Shown here one piece after another: positions 56,477-64,000 of a DNA stretch of 64,000 nt. A model generated the notes under the pieces. That model made no database searches. It saw only the letters and a program-made list of their open reading frames with translations, and was not told the DNA's origin. The DNA lies in contig CM043699.1 in the NCBI GenBank assembly GCA_023935145.1, positions 125,894,036 to 125,958,035 of the forward strand, given 5' to 3'. This stretch comes from Bretschneidera sinensis. Taxonomy: Eukaryota > Streptophyta > Magnoliopsida > Brassicales > Akaniaceae. Position 1 is the first letter of the stretch. The number at the start of each line of letters is the position of its first letter. Both the position numbers and the translations under genes were made by a program.

Positions 56477-57742
56477 TTGATAAGAGCCATAAAATGCACC
56501 TCAAAGATGTTTAATTGTTAGCATTTAATGATTCTTCTCAGTCTTTATTGCACTCTTGCGTGTTGATAACTCTTAAGTAATATCATTGGACTACTAACTT
56601 ATTCAAGTATATTTTTAGGTGTTTTGAGTCCAAAGAAGAGAAGAAGAGATTGTTGTTTAAAAAGCACCAAGGGGCCATGCACGACGAAGCAGAAGAATAG
56701 CTACGGAGAGGCAAAGCATGAAGATTATCAGCAAAAAGGCCAGCACCGCGGTGCTCCTCAGTAGCACTGCGGTGCCCAGAAACATGCATATTATGAACCA
56801 CCAGCCAGCACCACGGTGCCCAGAAGGTCACCCATTCCAGCTTTTGCCTAGTGCCGCGGTGCTCCCCAGCAGCATCGCAGCGCGCACACGTATTTACATC
56901 TCCGAGTTAGACTTTAATTAGGGTTTTTAAACACTAGATTAAACCCAAGAATACCCTTGGTCTTTTGTACTATAAATAAGACACTTAGGGTTTAAGAGAG
57001 GACATCTTGGCTGTGAGCAAAGACCCAGAAGTTGAAGACAACAACTCTCATCCACAAAAGAGTATAGCCATGAACACCATGACTAACTAACTTCCAAGCA
57101 ATTAGAAGGGATGAATCCCTAGGTGTAGTTGTTCCTATCTATCCTTATTTGGTTCAGTTGTAATAAGAATTTATTATCAAACATTGTCATGATTTACTTC
57201 TTTATCTAATTATAAGATTTTATCTATTTTGGTGATTGTATCTTTTCCTTGATATAACTTTAGTCATGCTTCTCTTATGTCAAGATTATTGAGTATAATT
57301 GAGTCCGGTAAGTCTAGTCTTTAGGTTTGTCCATTACTGCAATATTGTCAACAAAGATATATTGTCGTTTCTTGATAAACCTATAGGATAGATCATACAT
57401 GCATGAATCGGAAATAAAAATTATTTCATTACAATCATATTAGGGTTTACACATGTTCTCATTGTTATTTGCTGATTGCATGTTTGAGATGTGAAAGATA
57501 AAAGCAACTGAATCAAGTTAGGATTAGGACAACGAACCCTGGGAGGATTCCCGGATCCTTGTTGCCTCTCTATTATATTTCACAAACCTACACAATTACT
57601 TCATCATCAATTTCAGATTCTTTACTTATTATATCGTCTCATATTAAAGTTTACATCTCTCTTTATAGTTGAACTTGTTTCCCTATGGAATCGACACCCC
57701 AAAGCTGTGCTACAACAACCGCGTATGTTTTGGGCGTAATCA
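56477..57742 (+). repeat. 5' LTR of B4
   Basis: TGATAAGAGCC to GTAATCA, about 1266 bp. A GCACCGCGGTGC palindrome array (56738-56890) precedes the TATA box TATAAATAAG at 56971-56980. U5 has CCCTATGGAATCGAC. Confidence 0.9.
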
Positions 57743-57743
57743 A

Positions 57744-57768
57744 ATTTGTGCACCGTTGCCGGGGAAAC
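57744..57768 (+). promoter_or_regulatory. primer binding site, tRNA-Asp (B4)
   Basis: TTGTGCACCGTTGCCGGGGA, a slightly decayed match to the tRNA-Asp end. Confidence 0.8.
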
Positions 57769-57889
57769 GTGCTTACTCATAAGGAAGTTTGTCAACTCTA
57801 AGACAAGACGGTACTATCTTTCCTTTATATTCTGATTTTTTTTCTTTGTTTTGTTCTGTTCTATTTATTTTTTTAAAATCAGTTGGTGT

Positions 57890-59188
57890 ATGCTTAGACA
57901 GAGAGATTTGCGAGGGAGATTCATTAAGGGACTCGAAATAGAGATATCTTTCCCTTCCACGTCCATTAGTGAAATCTTGCCTAGATCGAACTCTCGTGTT
58001 CACCCCACAAAAAATTTAGAAAACTTCGTTAACATGGCTGAATACCCTAATGAAAATGTTGCTAGGACAATTAAAGACTACCTACATCCTAGCTGGACAG
58101 CCACACCATCGTGTATTATGTTTCCAGCCAACACCCACCATTAAGACTTTAAACCGGGGATGATACAATTACTCCCCACTTTTCATGGCTTAGAAAACGA
58201 AAACCCATATGTGCACATTAGAGAATTTGAGGAAATAGTTGTGACTTTCCACAGTCAAGATGTAACCAATGATATCGTGAGACTCAAGTTTTTTCCTTTC
58301 TCCTTGAAGGATAAAGCTAAGAGTTCGTTGAGACCACGATCTATTGGGTCATAGAATGAGATGATCCAAGTCTTTTTCAAAAAATTCTTCCCTCAACATA
58401 AAACTAATGCATTGAAAAGATAAATCTCTACCTTTTCACAAAAGGAAAACTAGACTTTGTATCAGTCTTGGGAGAAATTTAAAGAGCTGTTAAGTATGTG
58501 TCCACATCATGGCTATGAAAATTGGCACTTAGTGAGCTATTTGTATGAGGGTCTTACCTACAGAGAGCGCCAGTTTATCGAGATGATGTGCAATGGTGAA
58601 TTTCTGCAAAAAAAAAACCCTGATGAGGCTTTTGAGTACCTTAATGAACTTGCTGAAAAAGCTCACACATAGACTGGACCTAGTGCTACTGAAAGCACAA
58701 ATAGGTCATGACCTATAGGAAACCCTATTGATGGAGGAATCTACCATCTTAGGGAAGAGGATAATCTTAAGGCCAAGGTCGAGATGCTTACTAGGGAGTT
58801 AGAGGCACTGAAAACTAAAAAACCAACACACATGGTTAATCAAGCTGAACCTTTAGAAACATGTTTTGTATGTGGTGGGATTGATCATCCTGCTCAAGAT
58901 TGCCCCACATTTGTTGACATGAGAGGGTTGTATGAGGAACAATGTAATGCCTTAGGCATGTACAAGAAGCCTCAAGCACCCTTCTCTAACACTTACAATC
59001 AGGGGTGGTGAAATCATCCCAACTTCAGCTGGAAATCTGAAAACCAGCAGCATGCACAACCCCCTAGATCATACCCAACACCTTATCATGCACCTTCATC
59101 CTCTAGGAACTCTTTAAAAGACACCTTACATGCTTTCATAGAAGGATAAGGTAAAATAAACCAGAGGTGTGAGGCATTAATTACACAA
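57890..59188 (+). pseudogene. gag of B4
   Basis: ATG at 57890 (MLRQRDLRGRFIKG). Capsid-like block RLKFFPFSLKDKAKS (a few residues missing after it), PHHGYENWHLVSYLYEG, and zinc knuckle CFVCGGIDHPAQDC. All parts are in one frame with about eight in-frame stops. Several read as TGG to TAG, CAA to TAA or CGA to TGA changes. The TGA after NRS is shared with B3. Confidence 0.9.
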
Positions 59189-60761
59189 GTGATTAAGGAG
59201 AACAAAGAAATAAGGAGCCAAGTGTCTAAATTGATGGGCTTCTTAAGTGTGACTGAGCAAGGTAAGTGTCCTTCCCAAGCTCAGTCCATACCTCACGGTC
59301 AATATATGGCACAAGAAAATTTGAAAGATGTAAATGCCATTGTGACCCGAAGTGGTAAGTCACTACATATCCCACCAATGAATAAATTTGAGGATGTGGA
59401 AAAGGGTCAAACTAATAGTGAAGCCGAATTGCTTAAAGACCCTAAAATGACCAGAAATCATGTTAAGGCACCATTCCCCCAAGTCTTAAAATCCAAAAAA
59501 AATCTGGAAATAAATAATGAAATCCTTGAGAACTTAAGGCAAGTGAAACTTAATCTTCCTCTTTTGCATGTGATTAAACAAGTCCCTACCTATGCAAAAG
59601 TTCTCAAGGATTTATGCACCATTAAGAGGAAACACCATGTCAAGAAAACAACATTCCTAACTGAGCAAATTAGTGCATTAATTGAGCAAAGAATTCCCCC
59701 AAAATACAAAGATCTGGGCTGTCCTACTATTACTTGCAGCATTGGAAATCATGAGATTAGACAAGCCTTATTAGATTTAGGAGCTAGTGTAAACCTGATG
59801 CCATTCTCCATCTACTTACAGCTGGGGTTAGGAGAAATCAAACCGACCGGCGTGGTATTGCAATTGGCTGACCGTTTAGTCAAAGTACCCTGGGGTGTGG
59901 TAGAGGATGTCTTGATTCAAATTGATAAATTTTACTATCCTATTGATTTCTTAATTCTTGATACTACTTTTACTGTTGACACTAACTCTAAAATCCCTTT
60001 GATTTTGGGTAGACCTTTCCTTGCTACTGCAAATGCTCTAATAAATTGTAAGAATAGACTCATGAAATTGTCTTTTGGCAACATGACACTTGAACTGAAT
60101 ATTTTCAATGTTGCAAAGCAGCCCGAAGAAGAGGACAAAAACCACCAGCTTTACATGATTGAGTCACTCATCAATAAGGGAGTCTCTTTAACTCATAATT
60201 ATGATCCTCTTAAGAGTTTTTTTGTTAATTCTAAGATAGATTTATTTGATGATAAAACTGATATGATTAATATTTGTGCTGTTTTTGACAAATCTCAGGA
60301 TTATAGCAATCGGGCATGGCAACCAATGTTTGAGGAGCTGCCCGAAAGAAGCAAGACACAAGTCCCCTCAAGTGTGGAAGCACCTAAGGTTGAACTAAAG
60401 TCGCTACCTAAGGGCTTAAAGCGTGCTTTTCTCGATCCAGGTGATACCTTTCCTGTTATTATTTCTTCTGAATTATCTAAGACCCAAGGTGAGAAACTAC
60501 TTCAAACTTTGAATGCACACAAATCAGCCCTAGGTTGGAGCATGGCTTATTTAAAGGGAATTAATCCCCTAATCTGCTCCCATAAAATAAATTTGGATGA
60601 AGGAGCTAGTCCTCATAGAGACCCTCAAAGTAGGCTTAGCCGCACTATGAAAGAAATAGTGAAAAATGAAGTGCTGAAACTGTTAGATGCGGGTATTATA
60701 TATCCCATAGCTGATAGTAAATGGGTAAGTCCTACACAAGTCATCCCTAAAAAGTCCAGAG
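59189..60761 (+). pseudogene. gag end, protease and RT N-terminus of B4
   Basis: About 524 uninterrupted codons in the frame that follows gag. Contents: charged linker, VNAIVTRSGK, the LLHVIKQVPTYAKVLKDLCT block, protease ALLDLGASVNLMP with LILGRPFLATANALINC, then FEELPERS. RT begins with FPVIISSEL, LGWSMAYLKGINP, DAGIIYPIADSKWVSP and IPKKS. The D LTR inserts right after this, and the codons to 60775 are LTR sequence. Confidence 0.92.
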
Positions 60762-62104
60762 TGATAGATGCTTAAATATTCATATTTAAGCCCCCTTATT
60801 TACATTTGTTAGGTCCTTAATTGAGTTAATTTGGTCTCTTTTACTCCATTTGTGTGTTTTACATGTTTTTATAGGGTTTTGGAGAAAAAGAAGCAGTTTT
60901 GGCACTTAAAGGAAGAAATCTGGAATCCCTGGAGCATTCTCTGGACAAATTACGATCGATTGCGCCATGCAATGCGATCGAGCGCACATTGCGATCGTGC
61001 GCACACATGAAGGATCGAGCGCACTCTGTGATCGAGCACAAGACATATGCGATCGAGCGCACATGTACGGGCGTGAACAGTAAACTGCAGAACCCTATTT
61101 TGGAAATAATAGAATTTTCGTTTTAGGAAGGTTTAGGAACTCATAGGTCTCTTAGAACTTCTCAAAGACCTATAAATACACTTGTAACTCACGCACAAAA
61201 GGACACCACACCTCAGATAGAAAACACTTTTCTCTTTTCTTTTACTTGGAGTTGAGAGCTTGGGAGAGAATTGACGCCTCTTCTCTCGGGTTTATTCTTC
61301 TCCTTTAATGTTTAGTTTATTTATAATGTTTACTTAAGATAGTATGTGTAACTAACTTTCTTATAGGGCTCGATTGAAGCCCTAGTTATGCATTCCCATA
61401 TTTATATTCATTGATAAAATCTTTGCCAATAGCTTTTATTATGTTACTTAACTTGATTAACGCCTGTGCTTATTTAAATTCCTCATATATATGTGTGAGG
61501 CCAACGTATGCATGTGGTATGGATAGGTTAGTTAGATCAATTTGGATGACCGAGTCCTGGGTCTAACATTAGTAACAAGGGATATCTTATCCGGATACCC
61601 AGGTTAATCAACATGGGAAACCGGGAGTAGATACCATGCCCTAGGTCTCATGTGGTTGTCGATTTCCATAGTACTTATGTTTTCTTAAGGAACAAATCGA
61701 GCAGATACCATGCTGAATCCCTTAAGGAAGAAAAGAGTTAGAGTAGATACCATGCCTAACTCGTGGCTTAGGGAAATCAATAGCCTAAGGAGTAGATACC
61801 ATGCCCTTAGGTTGGCAACCAGTAGGTATACATAATAAAGCTAGTGCACTGATGCCTTATACAATTGGGAAAGTATGACTAGTGGTGGATATCAAAGCCC
61901 TATGTCTTTATTATTATCAAATCACCTTCCAATAATTATTTATCTCTTTTTACTTTAGAGAAACTGATTCTAAAAGCAACTTTACCAATCCCTGTGGAGA
62001 TGACCTTGCTTTTGCACACTAGACTACACTGATGACCTTGTGCACTTGCAAGTATAACTAGTACGATTATTCATCTATTTATTTAGGTATATAAACGCAC
62101 AACA
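60762..62104 (+). mobile_element. D: solo LTR inserted in B4 RT
   Basis: TGATAG to CACAACA, 1343 bp, flanked by CAGAG and CGGAG (60757-60761 and 62105-62109), a 5-bp duplication with one change. No internal element sequence is present, so it is a solo LTR left by LTR-LTR recombination. An outer hairpin GCTTAAATA/TATTTAAGC lies at 60770-60791. GCGATCGAGCGC-type palindromes (60950-61075) precede the TATA box TATAAATACA at 61171-61180. A four-hairpin array lies at 61611-61811. Confidence 0.9.
61611..61811 (+). repeat. four hairpins with a shared loop in the D LTR
   Basis: The core AGTAGATACCATGC recurs near 61626, 61700 (CAGATACCATGC), 61742 and 61791. Each is flanked by its own inverted repeat: GGG/CCC within ACATG/CATGT, CTTAAGG/CCTTAAG, GAGTTAG/CTAACTC, and CCTAAGG/CCTTAGG. 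The loop is constant while the stems differ, as expected for a folded RNA repeated four times in the R/U5 part. Confidence 0.75.
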
Positions 62105-62775
62105 CGGAGTCACGGTAGTAAAAAATGACCTAGGAGAGCTAGTCCCTACCCAACTTGTGATCGGGTGGCGTATGTGCATCGATTACAGAAAATTAAATGC
62201 TGCCACTCGGAAAGACCACTTCCCACTCCCTTTTATTGATCAAATTCTTGAGCGTGTAGCTGGTCATCCCTTTTACTATTTTCTAGATGGTTATTCTGGT
62301 TATTATCAAATAGAAATTGCATTAAAAGACCAAGAAAATACCACTTTTACTTGTCGTTTTGGCACCTATGCTTTTCGCAGAATGCTATTTGGATTATGTA
62401 ATGCCCCTGCTACTTTTCAACGATGCATGGTGAGTATTTTTAGTGACATTGTTGAAAGTTGCATGGAGGTTTTTATGGATGACCTAACTATTTTTGAATC
62501 TTCATTTGAAGCATGCTTAATGAATTTAGAAAAAGTATTAATTCGCTCTGAGGAAAAAGAGTTGGTTTTAAATTGGGAAAAATGCCATTTCATGGTACCA
62601 TCCGGCATTGTCTTAGGGCATATTGTCTCTTCTAAAGGAATAGAGGTTGATCAATCTAAGATTAAAATAATCTCTAAATTGCCTACACTTAAGACAATAA
62701 AAGATGTGAGGTCTTTCCTTGGTCATGCTGGTTTTTATAGGAGGTTCATAAAAAAAATTTCAAGCATATCTAGAC
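62105..62775 (+). pseudogene. reverse transcriptase of B4, middle part
   Basis: Frame open from GVTVVKNDLGELVP through CIDYRKLNAATRKDHFPLPF, FGLCNAPATFQRC, the catalytic FMDDLTIF box and [10 protein letters not shown] to SSISRP, where the hAT element enters. Intact in itself; broken only by the two insertions and the gag stops. Confidence 0.93.
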
Positions 62776-63883
62776 CATTGTTTTAAAAAACCAAGTCTGG
62801 GCGCGCCGAGGGGCGAAACGGGGCTAAAAAGCCCCGAGGCGTGAAAGTTGGGGCGAAATTATCGTTGGGCGTGCGTTTTTCGGGTAGGGGCGTTCGCCCA
62901 AACCCGGGGCGTACGCCTTTTACACCCCGGGCGTCTGGGCGGGCGCCCAATGCAACAAAAAAATTAGACCTTCTATATATATTTGTTAGTAACATACCAA
63001 CTAACAAACACCAGTGGTCTAGTGGTAGAATTATACGCGGCCAAGTTCCAGACCTGGGTTCGAGTCCTGGTTGTTGCATGCGTTAAGCTTTATGTTTTGC
63101 CTTTTTTTTCCCTCCTTTCCGCTGCTGCCTTTGAAGTCTTCTTTTTTTTTTCTTTTTTTTTCTCTTCTTTCACTTGTTGCTTTCTTTTTTTTTTCTTTTT
63201 TTTGTCTCCTTTATTTCTACTTTCCACTTTCTTTTATTTTTTTCCTACTTTATTTTCACTATGCAAATTCATTAAATAGACTTCATATTATATACTCTAC
63301 ATTTTATTAATATCATTTTATAACATCATTAGGATTACATTATCTATGTTATCTAATTTGTTACTTTTAATAGATTTATATATGTGAATTTGTTATATCA
63401 ATGTAAGTATGTAAACACTAATCAATAAACATTTGACATTTAATATTGTGTTATTTTTATACTTGTTGGAATTTGGAGCGTGTTTGTGTCTTGTGATGAA
63501 TAGATTAGTCAATTTGAAAATTAGAATTTGGTTTTTGAAGTGTGATTTATGATTTATTGATGAAAGATGAGATGTATGTAAATTTGTTATATTATTGTAA
63601 GTGTGTAAACAACAACCACTTAACATTGTGTTTGTGATGTTAACGTGTGTTTCTGAAATATTTTGATAAATATTCATTCATAAGTCTTAAGTTAGTAAAC
63701 TTTATTAATAATTAATTAATTTTTATTATTTTAATTTTTTAGTATTTTTATAATTTAATTAATATTATTTTATTAAAAACGCCCCAACGTTTCAAAAGGC
63801 TTACGCCCCAACGCCTCGGGGCTTACGCCTCGCCTCATTGAGGCAAAACGCCTCGCCCAACACCCTCGCCTCTGAAAACACTG
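62776..63883 (+). mobile_element. non-autonomous hAT-like DNA transposon
   Basis: Flanked by the perfect 8-bp duplication ATCTAGAC (62768-62775 and 63884-63891). Ends read CATTGTTTT at the left and, inverted, CAGTGTTTT at the right, as in hAT elements. The subterminal parts are rich in GGGGCG, GGCGTAAGCC and GAGGCG words in opposite orientations, and the middle is A/T-rich. No transposase frame; the Phe-rich ORFs are T-run artefacts. It carries a tRNA-Gly-like sequence. Confidence 0.82.
63008..63078 (+). tRNA. tRNA-Gly(GCC)-like pseudogene inside the hAT element
   Basis: The A-box region (TGGTCTAGTGGTAGAAT) is identical to plant tRNA-Gly, and the B-box GGTTCGAGTCC is intact. The GCC anticodon is readable in CGGCCAAG, but the acceptor and anticodon stems no longer pair well. 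Probably a captured tRNA or tRNA-derived fragment, not a working gene; its RNA polymerase III promoter boxes may still be usable. Confidence 0.7.
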
Positions 63884-63891
63884 ATCTAGAC

Positions 63892-64000
63892 TACTATGTG
63901 CCCTCCTAGTTAAAGACACTCCCCTTGAATGGACAGAAGCTTGTCAAGAAGTGTTCCAAATGCTGATCAGTAAGCTTACTTTTGCACCTATAATGCAGTC
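63892..64000 (+). pseudogene. RT-RNase H connection of B4, cut by window end
   Basis: The frame resumes after the hAT duplication with CALLVKDTPLEWTEACQEVF and KLTFAPIMQ, the segment leading into RNase H. Confidence 0.88.

Larger units (their letters stand above)
56477..64000 (+). mobile_element. B4: family B element with RT, continuing past the window
   Basis: 5' LTR, tRNA-Asp site, gag, protease and RT in one frame with stops, interrupted by the D LTR (60762-62104) and the hAT element (62776-63883). It represents the undeleted form from which the B1/B2 deletion can be read. RNase H and integrase should follow beyond 64000. Confidence 0.9.

Noticed and set aside
63008..63078. Functional tRNA-Gly gene
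   Set aside because: The A and B boxes match, but the acceptor and anticodon stems have several mispairs, and it lies inside a transposon.
62983..63310. Phenylalanine-rich ORFs
   Set aside because: Translations of T runs inside the hAT element.
1..64000. A host gene hidden between elements
   Set aside because: Every stretch over 300 bases could be assigned to an LTR, leader, 3' region or coding remnant of a transposable element.

Overview
This window looks like gene-poor, repeat-packed nuclear DNA of a flowering plant, probably a eudicot. I find no host gene. Essentially all 64 kb can be assigned to transposable elements, mostly Ty3/gypsy LTR retrotransposons of the Athila/Tat type. The evidence is primer sites matching the 3' end of plant tRNA-Asp, one-frame gag-PR-RT-RNase H-IN polyproteins, and long 3' regions ending in a purine tract. 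There is also one Ty1/copia element of SIRE type, one solo LTR and one hAT-type DNA transposon.

Layout. (1) 1-24806, family A: a minus-strand element (A1, 1-8178) sits in the integrase of a plus-strand copy (A2, 8179-13699). A2 is fused head-to-head with a minus-strand copy (A3, about 13720-21739). A composite 3' end follows (21740-24806) in which a short minus piece flips into a plus-strand 3' region and LTR. (2) 24807-44578, family B: the minus element B3 is split by B1 (26533-42318, target duplication CACAT). B1 is split by B2 (30187-37300, target duplication GCTAG). B1 and B2 share one large deletion of RT/RNase H/IN, so they are a non-autonomous gag-protease lineage. (3) 44579-55077: a decayed SIRE-like copia element on the minus strand, with the gypsy element C1 (45440-51110, target duplication AGTAA) inside its LTR. 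(4) 55078-64000: a minus-strand C-family LTR (C2), then B4, a plus-strand family B element that still has RT. B4 is interrupted by a 1.34-kb solo LTR (D) and a 1.1-kb hAT-like element carrying a tRNA-Gly-like sequence.

How the parts work together. Autonomous copies would supply Gag, protease, RT and integrase, and the deleted B1, B2 and C1 would depend on them in trans. Nearly every reading frame here is broken, mainly by C-to-T or G-to-A type stops, as expected of methylated, silenced repeats. The longest open frames are C1 (573 codons) and the B2 gag (554 codons).

Main observations. (a) Three short hairpins are conserved in the 3' regions of families A, B and C, with compensating base changes: one just after the pol stop, and one before each of two copies of an AAGTTTGGGGGT purine tract about 1.0-1.4 kb apart. 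(b) The D LTR holds four successive hairpins with a near-invariant loop (AGTAGATACCATGC) and four different stems. (c) LTRs of at least six families carry a family-specific GC-rich palindrome array just upstream of the TATA box; family A repeats this array inside the element, before a leader intron and an extra ORF. (d) Several elements have inverted or chimeric ends that suggest aberrant reverse transcription or inversion. Sequence comparisons are by eye; percentages and ages are estimates.
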